From Isoetes taiwanensis (taxonomy: Eukaryota; Streptophyta; Lycopodiopsida; Isoetales; Isoetaceae), in the NCBI GenBank assembly GCA_021234155.1, contig JAJEKV010000004.1, positions 14,044,716 through 14,108,715 of the forward strand: a DNA stretch of 64,000 bases. The letters run 5' to 3'. Below, one piece after another: positions 23,867-34,428 of the stretch. The notes beneath the pieces were generated by a model. That model was not told the DNA's origin and made no database searches. It worked only from the letters and a program-made list of their open reading frames with translations. Position numbers and translations under genes: made by a program. The stretch's first letter is position 1. Every line of letters starts with the position of its first letter.

Positions 23867-25396
23867 AATAGACTCTACAAGCTGGAAGCTTTGGATGAGA
23901 ACCGACAAAGATCAATTTGGTCACAACAGGTTGCAAAACATCGGAGGAAAGCTTGGGAAGATCGAAGACAAAAGCTGAAAAATTTTGAAGAGGGTCAAAA
24001 AGTTCTACTTTATGATTCCAGATATCTAAAGCATCCTGGAAAACTAAAAATTAGATGGCTAGGTCCATTTATAATACATAAGATAAATTCAAATGGTTCA
24101 ATCCATTTAATGAATTTAAAAGGTGATTTGCCATGTTTATCCACAGATGCTAAGAAATCATGGAACAATGGTGAGAATTTGATTTCTGAAGTCCAATTTA
24201 TGAATGCTTTATATCATTTGGGATTTTGGCCACCACATAAAATTCTGTTTTGCATCGTACAAGGTGAACAGATTATGAAACGAGGAAGATTATTTTATAA
24301 CAACCTTGTTAAAGAGCAAAGTAGGACACGATATCAACTCCAAAAAAGATCTTGGAGGCGCCAGTTTCTTATTCCAATTATTCCAAAAGGTTCTTGCAAA
24401 AGATCATTTTCTCTCAATCCTACATTACCCAAACTGGATCATAATGCTATTACACTATTAGAAAAAGCAAAATTAATATCGTTTGTGTGTATTTCTATGC
24501 CTATACCATCAGAGGGCTTAATTTCAGAATTTCTATTTTCCTATGACCCTAGCACGTATTATGGATTCACTCAATCAACTGGTTCTATCCAATTGACACC
24601 ATCATTGGTGGAAAAGGCTTTAAAGTTACCCAATGCTCCTGCCATTTTAGTTCATCAATTTGTAGCTTGGCAAAAGTATGGAATCAAGCAAGAAGATCAA
24701 GGATACAACATCAAGGATGCGTTGCCACAATATAAGAGTTTGCTGGCACATTTGAATGCAAAATTAACATCCTTAACTTCATATTCTGCTAATAGATGGT
24801 TTGCTTATATTTTTCAAGCCATACATGGTTTAGAAATTCCTTGGGCCATGGTTGTTCATTCTCAACTTGTTTATGCTTTAGGCAATCGGTTTGAAAGCAG
24901 CCCATGTGCTCAATTATGTAAAGTTCACTTACAACTTATTTTTGACTATCTTTTATGTGAACAGGAGGATACACCAGTAGAGATGATTCAGCCACAAGAA
25001 GCACCAGTTGAGGCAGTTTTCCATGTCCAAACCGTACCTCAAGAGCCTCAGGAATTAGTCAATCAAAAGATCCTTCAGTTTTTCAACATCCAACAAAAGT
25101 TTATTGAAGAGATAACAGCTGAAAAGGACACACAGATTGCTGATTTACAGCAGCAAAATACTGTTCTTCTTACCAAGATTACAAGTTTAGAAGTTGAACT
25201 TCAAACCAAGAAAGAGGATGCTGAGCTTTTTGCTTTTAAATGTACTAATGTCCAGCAGCAAGCTGATCGTGCAAATGCTATCATTCAACAATTTGAGCAG
25301 CAAAAAGCTAATTTCCGGGAGAAATCCCAAAAGCTTGTCAAAACCCTTGATGAGGTAAAATCTGAAAATATCAGACTTAGAGCTAAGGTTGCTTGA
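23855..25396 (+). CDS. Integrase C-terminus fused to third-ORF (env-position) protein
   Basis: A 513-residue ORF. Residues about 20-85 are a retroelement integrase C-terminal domain (HRRKAWEDRRQKLKNFEEG, KIRWLGPFIIHKI). The rest, without a stop between, resembles the third ORF found after integrase in Athila/Tat-type elements: LISEFLFSYDPSTYYGFT, then a long Gln/Glu/Lys heptad-like coiled coil (about 370-513). No signal peptide or transmembrane segment is evident. The first ATG lies in the LTR remnant, so this exact start is an accident of the deletion. Function of such third ORFs is unknown. Confidence 0.6.
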   Translation: MWQNNRLYKLEALDENRQRSIWSQQVAKHRRKAWEDRRQKLKNFEEGQKVLLYDSRYLKHPGKLKIRWLGPFIIHKINSNGSIHLMNLKGDLPCLSTDAKKSWNNGENLISEVQFMNALYHLGFWPPHKILFCIVQGEQIMKRGRLFYNNLVKEQSRTRYQLQKRSWRRQFLIPIIPKGSCKRSFSLNPTLPKLDHNAITLLEKAKLISFVCISMPIPSEGLISEFLFSYDPSTYYGFTQSTGSIQLTPSLVEKALKLPNAPAILVHQFVAWQKYGIKQEDQGYNIKDALPQYKSLLAHLNAKLTSLTSYSANRWFAYIFQAIHGLEIPWAMVVHSQLVYALGNRFESSPCAQLCKVHLQLIFDYLLCEQEDTPVEMIQPQEAPVEAVFHVQTVPQEPQELVNQKILQFFNIQQKFIEEITAEKDTQIADLQQQNTVLLTKITSLEVELQTKKEDAELFAFKCTNVQQQADRANAIIQQFEQQKANFREKSQKLVKTLDEVKSENIRLRAKVA

Positions 25397-25399
25397 CAC

Positions 25400-26211
25400 G
25401 CAAACATCGCCATTAAAAATCTGTCGTTGCATGTCCTGAAAGTTTCTTGTCTCTACCATTATATAAACCTGCTACTTCTGGTGAGTGGAGGAAGAATTTC
25501 TTAGCTGATCCTGAGACATCTACTTACTTCCAGAATGCACCAATAGCTTTGCAAAACAATGCTAACTTTGATCCTAGGTTCCGCCTTGGTTTCCCTTGGA
25601 TCAAAACAAATCCAACTGGGTTATAATTCCCGGTCAAGATTGGTCCGATACAAGAACCATAGTTCATAATTTACAAGCTTTTGTGAAAACAAAGACAGTT
25701 CAATCCGGACCCAATTGTTTTGAAGCAAAGAAAATTTGCTAAGTTGCTGGAAATTATCATCACTCCACATGCTAGTGCTAAGGACACATTGATCAATATC
25801 AATCCAAACTTGTCTTGCAGGAAAACAAAGATGGACACTGCGCTATTCTTGAAGGCAAATCATTTACCATCTTTACTTATTGCTTTATTTGAGAAGATGG
25901 CTGAAACAAGATTTCTCATTAATGCTTCTTCGGCATATTCTGATCCTAAAGCTGCAGCCCAGGGTAAGCGACGAAAAGAGATTTATACATTCTACCAGAA
26001 TTACAGGCATGTTCACTTGCTGATGCTGCGTGAAGGTGGAGAGCGATTGCTCTCCACAAAAATGGGGAATAATGATAAGAGAAACAAAGAGGAAGATGTG
26101 GAGACGCAAGCAACCGAGGAAGCTGAGAATGCGGTGTTAGAGGCCATGTTCGATCTAGATGAAGACGATGAACATGATGAAGATCGGCACTTCAAACGAC
26201 ATCGCACTTAG
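25400..26211 (+). pseudogene. Third-ORF C-terminal part running into the 3' LTR
   Basis: Continuation of the env-position ORF in shifted frames: 25440-25625 encodes FRLGFPWIKTNPTG, then 25720-26211 is open. The last stretch crosses the polypurine tract and the LTR start (26073), ending about 140 bp inside the LTR with an acidic Asp/Glu-rich tail (FDLDEDDEHDED). Confidence 0.5.
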
Positions 26212-26984
26212 GTTTCTGAATTATGAAAATGACTATTGAAGTTACTAGGATAAAGTAGATGTTAGAAGTTGGAATTTAAAGTAGACTTTAATATTTAAAG
26301 GTTGAAGTTATTGTGCTTGTGCCATGTGGCAAAACTATGAACGGTGGAGATTGTTTGTTGAAACTATATAAGGAGCAAGTACGTTGTTGTTTTTAGGGAA
26401 TTTGAATAGAAAAGGTTGTTGTCGTAATATTGTTGATGTGTTTTCAAGTGCACTTTGTCTCCCTCACGTAATAATATAATAAGGGCTAAACAATAATGAA
26501 TGTCTTAAGCAAATTTCATTAAGAAAACCTAATTAAGCAAGAACGTAAGCAAAATCGAATTGGGTCAAGCGGCTTGCAACTGTTTTGACCAGAACTTCTT
26601 GCCGCACCTAAGTGCAACGGTTTTCAGACCCTAAATGGGTCGTTTTGGATTAGAGAGCATTGATTTGCTCAGGGTTTCCTGCTCTAGGCTTTCGGTTCAA
26701 AGCTTTTATCATGGCTGCCACAGGTCCTCCTGGTGAGAAATCTCATTGATTCTGATCCTATTTACAGCAAGTGCATTGCATTTTAATCCATTCTAATCAA
26801 TTTGCTCATATCTAGCAACTTCTGTGGAGATCCAAGCAAGTGGAGAGGCTTCTGAGGTGAATTGGAATGCATATTTGGAGAGTGCTTGGGTGAGTTCTCA
26901 TTCTACTTGAATGATTATTGGAATGTTTCAAGCTTATTCCTTAGATGAGAATTTATATGTTATCAAAGTGAGAGTTTGTTAACA
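26073..26984 (+). repeat. 3' LTR of nested element (912 bp)
   Basis: Begins TGATAAGAG, ends GTTTGTTAACA, followed by acagc. TATA-like ACTATATAAGG is near 26365. Confidence 0.8.
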
Positions 26985-26989
26985 ACAGC

Positions 26990-27313
26990 ATATAGAATTT
27001 CTTCCAAAAAAGGCAAGGGGTAACAATCTTTTATAGTGGCTTTGTTCAAATCTCGATAATCTATGCAAATTCTCAAAGTTCCATTCTTTTTTTCCACTGG
27101 AACAATGCAGGATACCCATTCAGGGTTGATGATCTCTACAATGACACCTGCATCCAACATCTTCTGCAATTCATCTTTGATTAGATCTAAAAGTGAAGCA
27201 TTTATTCTTCTTAACTTCTGGAAGACAGGCTTACACCCTTCCTTAATTTTAATTTCAAATTGACATACCTCCTCTTTGATACCAATAAGCTCAGAATAAT
27301 CCCAAGCAAACAC
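26990..27313 (-). pseudogene. RT N-terminal part of Tat-like element
   Basis: Open minus-strand segment with VFAWDYSELIGI, LQKMLDAGVIVEI, RICIDYRDLNKAT and CYPLPFLEEIL, the entry to the RT palm. It is cut at 26985 by the nested element and continues at 23599. Confidence 0.9.
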
Positions 27314-27373
27314 ATCACTTCTTTCTTCAAAGAATTTATTGATCTCTTCCTTATTTTGTGTGTCAAAAAGATC

Positions 27374-27910
27374 TCACACAAACAGAGTTCTTTCCTGGCC
27401 ATGCTTGTTGATTATAACTTCATTGACTGCCTTTTCCTGGGATGCATTTATAACTAGTATGGGACAGAACTCCTTAGCCTCATCCTCATCGAAATCTTCC
27501 TCTGGTATAGCTCCCTCAGATAAATAAGTCATCAAAGTGTCTCTGCAAGAAGCATCGCTTTCCCAATTCTGCTCCCTTGGGATATGAGTAATTTTCCAAG
27601 AGGTAAAATGAGCAAGCATTCCCATTACCTGGTTTCTCTGGAGCTCCATATCAGCATTCTTGGCTTGATATTCACCATTTACCTGTCTGCAGACTAACTG
27701 TGAATCCCCATAGATATGTATAATTGAAATACCCATAGCTCTAGCTTCCTGGAGACCTGCAATCAAAGCCTTGTATTCTGCTACATTAGAAGTTATTTGG
27801 GGAAAAATCCTTCCTACCTTAGCCAAAAGTTTATTGGCGATCTTTTAATATAGTCTGCAGATGAAGCTATATTCAATTTCTTTGATATTCCTCCATCAAA
27901 CCATAAACAA
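27374..27910 (-). pseudogene. Archaeal-type RNase H domain upstream of RT
   Basis: The four catalytic acidic positions are all readable: LWFDGG (about 27896), NVAEYKALIAGLQEA (about 27785), IYGDSQLVCRQVNGEY (about 27710) and NWESDAS (about 27555). A frameshift after FDGG breaks the ORF. The pattern matches the additional archaeal-like RNase H of plant Tat elements, not the canonical domain found after RT (also present at 22600-22950). Here it lies between protease and RT. Confidence 0.75.
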
Positions 27911-28299
27911 CCTCTTCTCGCCATCTTCGTAAGGTAGTGCACACTCTCTAATTAAAGGAATCAACTCAATTTTCTTTGTGTTAGGAGTTGCTAGATCAGA
28001 GGATCCTAGTGGTTCTTCTATAAGCATTTCTTTGATAAAATGTACCTCGTCATTAAAGCCATAAGAACCATCTTGATTGTAGATTGTGGCCACTTGAGTG
28101 CCATTTGAAATGGTGCATTTCCCTTCGCACCAGATTGGCCTAGCATCAACTGTGTAGCCATCCACCTCCTTCCCAAAGAAGAGATCATATATGTCTCCGT
28201 GATCTTCTCCTAGATCTTCAAAAAGCAACAACAACAAAATTGGCAGCTACAACAATGCCTTCAAGAGTTAACAGGGACCTTGGTCACAATTCCAACCGG

Positions 28300-28480
28300 T
28301 GCTATCTTAGCATTAGAAAAAAGATTTTAACAAAACAGATGACCTTTTATCTATCTTGAGCCCACATTTTTTCATAACATGATATGGCATGATATTTAAA
28401 GGTGAGCCTCCATCTAACAACACATTGGAAAAAGAATAACCTCCTAGAGTTGTTTGAGCACATAAAGGCACCCTGGATCC
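28300..28480 (-). pseudogene. Aspartic protease of Tat-like element
   Basis: Minus-strand reading gives NVLLDGGSPLNIMPYHVMK. LDGGS at the catalytic position is characteristic of Tat-type retropepsins. Frames around it are broken. Confidence 0.6.
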
Positions 28481-28836
28481 TCTTCATTTTGGGCCGTAAT
28501 AAGATTAGTGGCATTTGCAACACCTACACAAGCTACTTGCTTCACTAAAAGTAGTTTGTTGTAGTAACTTTTTCCTATAACCAGGTGCAATCTTTAACAA
28601 TGTAAATAAGTCCACACTTACTTTGGAATTTTTAGTAAAACATCCAACTCATCAAAGTCATGATCTTTCTTACCATATTTTTGTTGGGGGTGGAGCTATT
28701 TCTTGAGGAGGGGCTTCCATAACAGTGGTGATGGCGTGCTTGATCTCCTAAAATGCTCTGGAACAAACTTGGTAGGCTCAAAGCAAGTTTATGGGGATCT
28801 CCCATACTTACGGTTTGTACCACCATCACTTCTTCT

Positions 28837-30001
28837 TCAGCCTTTGGCATCTCTCAGAACTTGTACAAACCTTATAGAGCTAGTAGGCTCTGCAAATCTT
28901 ACATGAGGAGTTGCCTCACTTCTTTTCCTTCTCTTGCTTGGCAAAATATTCTTTAACAAAGCATCCGAGGTCAAGTCAAGATGGCCAATTTCATTGCAAA
29001 AAGCACAGATTTGACATTCTCTACCAAAGTGACCTTTCTTTTTACATTTAGGACATATTTGCCAATAACAAATGTCAGCTGGATGTGAAGTTCTATTGCA
29101 ATGAATACATTCAGGGTAAGTTCTACCTGCCCTACTTGCCTTGAGCTCCATAAGTTGTTTGGTCACTTCTGCTAAAGCTTCAGTCACCTTTGTCAGGTCT
29201 GCCTTGACTTCTAAAATCTGAGAATCAGCTTCTTCTTTTTTCTTTATGCACAACATAAATAGGGACAGAATGATGAGATTCATAAGGACCATCAGTGGTA
29301 TCAGGGTAAAAAGGATCATGATGAAAGCTATGGTGTTTTTCTGGTAGGATAGAAAACATTTTGGTCAATTCAGTGGTCTTGGCAAAAACTTTGTAGATGG
29401 AATCAAAACCTTCTGCAGCTTGAATCTTGATAAGCTTCCTGTGAATTTCTGGTCTAGAAGATAAGCCTTTAATAAAGGAGGACACCAAAAAGAGTGTGGG
29501 AACAGTGACTTGAACTTTTTGGCATCTATTCATGAAGGTGCTGAATCTCTCCTTATACTGGCTCACACTTTCACCTGCATAAATGGAGAAATTTTGCAAC
29601 TCATTAACAAGGTCTTTAGGAGCAGCACGTTTTAAAAACCTGTCCAAAAACTTGGTGACAAGGTCATCCCAAGAAGTGGTTCCCATAAGCTTCTCATAAG
29701 TCAGCCAAGCACCAGCTTCACTTTCCTCTTTAAAGCACTTTTCAAATTGTGATAGCTTGCATCCTTGTTTGAAGCCAAAATCTCTGTAATAATCTTCACA
29801 GACTCTTAAAAAAGTATTAGCACTCATGCTGGAATCAAAAGTAGGCAATGGAGTAGGCATATTCAACTCGAACTGATAAGGTAGGCTTTGAAGTAATCCA
29901 CTTGCAAAATTAGGGGGAAGAGATCTATCTCCCGAAAGGCTCAAGTCTCCCCGATCTTCCATTGGTTCTTTCTCTGCTGGAAACTTTTGTTTTGGAGCCA
30001 T
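28837..30001 (-). pseudogene. Gag of Tat-like element
   Basis: Starts at ATG 30001 (MAPKQKFPAEKEPMEDRG), about 40 nt after the LTR. Capsid-like Retrotrans_gag region: YEKLMGTTSWDDLVTKFLDR, GESVSQYKERFSTFMNRCQ. A frameshift near 29270 leads to the nucleocapsid with two complete zinc knuckles (CIHCNRTSHPADIC, CPKCKKKGHFGREC) and a third lacking its last Cys (CAFCNEIGH). Confidence 0.85.
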
Positions 30002-30023
30002 GAGTTCGAAAATCCAGGTAGAT

Positions 30024-30041
30024 ATCTCGGTAGGACCTCCA
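30024..30041 (-). promoter_or_regulatory. Primer-binding site of Tat-like element
   Basis: Three bases past the LTR the minus strand reads TGGAGGTCCTACCGAGAT. A start with TGG at this spacing is typical of a tRNA-primed PBS. I cannot name the tRNA. Confidence 0.5.
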
Positions 30042-30873
30042 AAATGTTGACCCTAAACATGGCTTAAGGATCAACCACAAGGAACCAACTTGAGTTTTCA
30101 CTCAAATTGGGGTTAGAACCTCCAGATCACTTAAGGTGATCAATCTATGCAAGCTAATTTCAAAGACAAGTTCAAAAACTTGAAGTTTTATACCTTTCCC
30201 ATTTCCAGAAATTGGCACCTTTGCCAAAAACAGGTTGTGGTATTGATATGCGGATCGATTTTTGAGTCAATCAATCAGAGACTTAGTCAAAAAAGTTGTA
30301 GGTAACCAATGGTAAAGCTTCTGACCAAGTCAGAAACATAGTTTGTGAGTTATTCAAGCTCAAAGTGCGGTCAAAATTTGGTCAATAGCAGTCAAATTTG
30401 AAAACAGTGATCAGAGATTGGGATTTTGGAGTTGCCAGACGAGTTTTTGAGAATTTCCAAAGCAAATGTGTTGTAATGATGATAAGGAATATAGGCAAAT
30501 GGTCAGATTGTCATTTGGATAAGCAAAAGTAATTTTTGTGGCTGGATTTGGCAAAATACAGTCAAGAATAGTCAAAACAGAGTGCAAAAATTTCTAACTC
30601 GAGTTGTGAGTGGAATTTTTTGGATTTTTCAAGACATATAGGTGCCAGATGCTTCAGTGATTGATGGCAAATGGGTCAAAAGTAATCAAAAGTGCTCGGG
30701 GATTTTCTGTAAAATTTTGAACAGAGAAAAATTGTAAAGAATCATAACAGAGATAATTGCTTCAAGTAGGCATCGAATTTCATTGATAGGAATGTAAATC
30801 AATCATAATAATGTTGGGTAATAATGCTTCAGTACTTCAAAATCAACTTCAGGTCAATAGAAAATTTCAATAG

Positions 30874-33826
30874 TAGAATAGATCCGATTTGCTGCCTTCA
30901 TGACCGTTTTTACCTTAGTGAGAACCTTTGGACTGCGGGCAGTAGGGTGGATAATCTAACAGGATATACTCTCTCCGACCACTATCCTCAGCAAATCTGT
31001 TTTATTGGCAAGAACATGCATAACAATAGAAAATCCTTTTTCAAGCTTAATGTTAATCTTCTGGACCATGAGGAGTTTATGGAAAAGCTCCAGAACATTA
31101 TAAACTGCCACCCCATGCCAGCTGGGGATACTGGTTGGATGTGGTGGTGGATTAATGTTGCCAAACACATTAAAAGCTGGCTGAAATGCTGGGGCAAAGA
31201 AATCCACTACCAGAAGCAAGCCAAGCTGGCTAATCTGAGAGATAGCCTAAGTGCTGCCCCTGCTGACATGCAAGAAGACATCAAAATTCAGATAGAGAAG
31301 GAGGAAATCAGCATTGCAAAAGGTTGGAAAGTAAAGGCAAAAATCAAAGAGCTCAAGGAGGATGAGAGATGCAACTCCAAGTATTTCTTTATCAAGGCCA
31401 AGACTAAACTCAAAAGAAATCAAATTGATGAAGTCAAGGTGGGGGATACTCAAATCTCTGGTGATCTCAACCTTAAGAAGGCTGCTATGGACCACTTCAC
31501 AAAGATCATGGGTACCAACACTGACTGCCTTGATGGGGCGATGGACCTTTTTATCAACATTGAGAGCAAAGTCAATGAGGACCAGAACAACCTCATCACG
31601 ACCCCATTTACTGATATTGAGCTCAAGGAAGTTATCTCTGGAATGGATAATGGGAAAACCCCGGGACCAGATGGCCTCCCTGCGGAATTTTTTAAAAAGG
31701 CTTGGCCTATTTTAAGTAAAGGTGTTACCAATTTAGCCAATGAGTTCAGGATAAATAAGTGTCTGGATGCCAGAATCAACACGAGTCTTATTACTCTCAT
31801 TCCCAAGATTGACTCCCCAATCTCCTTTGCTGATTATAGACCAATTTCTCTTACTAATGTCATTTACAAGATGATTGCAGGAGCGCTGGCTGCCAGACTC
31901 AAGAAGATTTTAAACACTGCAATCAGTAGCACCCAATCTGCATATCTTAAGGATCGTTTTATCCTGGACAATGTGGTCACTGCAATCTTAGGGCTGCACT
32001 GGGCCAAGGAATCCAACCAAGATATTGCCCCTCTCAAACTGGATATCACGAAAGCTTTTGATACGGTCAGTTGGAAGTTTTTGTTTAAATGTTGCAGAGC
32101 TTTGGGGTTCAACGAAGAAAGTATTGGTATGTTTAAAGCAATCTTGAGTAATTCTAGATCGGCAGTTCTTGTTAATGGTGAGTGTAGCCCCTTCTTTGCT
32201 CTCAAAAGAGGTGTTAAGCAAGGGTGTCCTCTTGCCCCTTTTTTATTCTTAATTGTCATGGAAGCACTGCATAGCAGACTGGAAAAGGCAAAGAACGAGA
32301 ATTCTATCAAAGGACTTCAACTCCCTGATAACTCCCAGGTGGATCAGATCCTCAATGGTCATTTTGCTGATGATACCTTCATTTTGACTTCTATGGATCA
32401 GGTTTCGATCATCAACACTCAGCATATTCTCCAGGACTTTGGTAATATCTCTGGTTGCAAAATTAACCCTCTAAAATCTGCTATTCAAGCCAGGGACATG
32501 GACAAAGGCACCCAGGCGGCCGACCTTTTTGGCTGTAAGTATAACTCCCCTTGCACTAAGACTAAAATTCTGGGTATTCCCTTTGCCATCAGAAGTAATG
32601 CCTCGGACCTGTGGAATGATATAACTGATAAATTTTATAAAAAGGTAGATACCCTGAACTCTAAATATCTCTCCAAGAATGGCAGAGCTATTATAGCCAA
32701 CTTTATGATATCCTCCTCGCAGGTCTATCAATCCTCAATTATTTTAGCTCCCAAAAAAGTTACTAATAAGCTTCAAGGTATCATTGGCAGGTTTATCTCT
32801 TGTGGCCAAAATAGAAGATGCTGGCATCCTGTTTCCATGGAAGAGTGCTGTAAGCCTAAAGTAGAAGGAGGACTGGGAACAATTAATATAAGAAAGCAAG
32901 GTTTGGCTTTGGCAGCTAAATATTTTCATAAGGCCTCGTATGACAAAATCAAGCACCCCATATCTGCTCTGATAAGGCATTACATTGGTAAATGCCATCT
33001 CTTTGGATGGAGAAATCTAAAGATGGACCTGCCACACTCTATCTTCTTTCCATTCTCTGTTCCAGCCACCACCCCAGGTCTTATTAAAAAATGGATAAAG
33101 GCTTGGATTGAAGTTAAACAGATGTACAGCTGGGAAAAGGGCTTATCTACAGATCAGTCCATTTTCTGGAATCCTGCTCTCATCTTGGATAACCCTGAAA
33201 TGTGTCTAGCTCGCCATTTCCCTGATCAAGCGAAGCTTTGGAAGCAAAAAGGAATCACCATGATCAGAAATATTTTTGATGATAATGGGATTATTCTATT
33301 TCATAACTCAGTCCTTGCAGGGGAAGGTCAGCAAACACAGTTGCTGTATGAAGCAATTACTAATACAGTAGTGAATGGATTGTGGTCCCACTCCCAAGAC
33401 TCTTGGAATCATAACGGGGTGAATGGCTACAAAGTCAATTGGGCCTACAAGTTTCTAATGAGAGACCAAACGGTTACTATTCATCTCAAATGGGGAGTTT
33501 CTTCGGATACAGCTAGGAGGAACCTCAAATTTATGTGGAGCAGCCCTATTAATCCGAAAATCAAAGCATTCATGTGGCAGCTATGGCACAAAGGATTGGC
33601 TACTAACTGTAAGAGATTTAAGCTTTCTATGACTAATTCTGATATTTGTGACAGATGTCTAGCCTATAAGGAGGATGAGAATCATCTATTCAGGTCCTGC
33701 CTTTGGTCTGAATGGGTGCTGGAACTGGCCTCTGAGATTTTTGGCCAAAATCTTGTCTCCCTGGATCACAAAGAATTCTTCATGCCTAACAACCCAACAG
33801 ACTGGAGAATTTATATTCTGTTGTAG
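30874..33826 (+). CDS. LINE-B ORF2 (endonuclease end, RT, zf-RVT), uninterrupted
   Basis: About 984 codons without a stop, partial at the 5' end. Domains in order: endonuclease end (YTLSDHYPQ), linker, RT with KTPGPDGLPAEFF, DYRPISLTNV, LKLDITKAFDTVSWKF, RGVKQGCPLAPFLF and GHFADDTF (about 32360), then a long C-terminal region and zf-RVT (INPKIKAFMWQLWHKGLA, CDRCLAYKEDENHLFRSC). A TAG at 33824 ends the frame just before RIWKGRNTFIFD, where related ORFs continue. A promoterless 5'-truncated copy is not expected to be mobile. Confidence 0.85.
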
Positions 33827-34428
33827 AGAATTTGGAAAGGGAGAAACACTTTCATATTTGATTTTGAAATTATCCCCCCGGAAGGGATCATAAAACAGGT
33901 AATGTATGACATTAATTGGATCCTTAGTATTAATGTATGATTCGTTTATTGCTGCAGAAACCCTGTTCCTGATGACTAGGAGGCTAAAATGGAAAAGGAA
34001 CAAGGCCGAGCAGGAGAAGGAATGGATCAGATTCTTCGGCCCTACTGATACATCTGCACATCTCGACGCCTTATGCGTATGTGGTTGCTGCTGTGACCAA
34101 AATTACAACATTCGAAGAGATTTGATATGCGAGGCCAAAGACGCCAAAGGGAGATTCAACATGGCCAAGGCGGGCATTTGTAAATGCACCTACTGCACAT
34201 TTCATCTGATAATGAAGGGGAAAGCAAGGAAGAGGACAAACCAGCACCTTCAAGGATTTCACTAGCTTTTTTTTAGAACTGTCCAAAATGACTCTGTCTC
34301 TCAGATACCTCTTTTTCTAAAAAGTATCTTAAAATGTTATAGGGTTACACTTCCCTTGAAAAACGTTTTTCCTGTACACTTAACTTATACCTAATATAAA
34401 TAGTCGCCTTCAATAAAAAAAAGAAAAA
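33827..34428 (+). other. LINE-B 3' region beyond the stop
   Basis: Translating past the TAG gives the expected RIWKGRNTFIFD tail and then a stop. Another frame (33906-34265) encodes a Cys-rich stretch (CVCGCCCD ... CKCTYC) of unknown meaning. It is followed by 3' UTR and A-rich tail. Confidence 0.45.

Larger units (their letters stand above)
23600..26984 (+). mobile_element. Deleted gypsy element with env-position ORF, nested in RT
   Basis: Flanked by a 5-bp duplication acagc (23595-23599 and 26985-26989). A complete right LTR of 912 bp (26073-26984) starts TGATAAGAG and ends GTTAACA. The left LTR is reduced to its first 267 bp (23600-23866) and runs straight into the integrase C-terminus, so gag, protease, RT and most of integrase were deleted. 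A purine-rich CAAAAATGGGGAATAA precedes the right LTR. It is opposite in orientation to its Tat-like host. Confidence 0.8.
30874..34428 (+). mobile_element. LINE-B, 5'-truncated, young insertion
   Basis: Perfect 14-bp target duplication GAAAATTTCAATAG at 30860-30873 and 34429-34442, with an A-rich 3' end (CAATAAAAAAAAGAAAAA). It starts inside the endonuclease, so ORF1 and most of the endonuclease were lost at integration. It belongs to a different LINE subfamily from LINE-A: catalytic box FADD rather than YADD and diverged RT. Confidence 0.92.

Noticed and set aside
31864-32310. Minus-strand ORF of 148 codons within LINE-B
   Set aside because: Antisense shadow of the intact RT frame.
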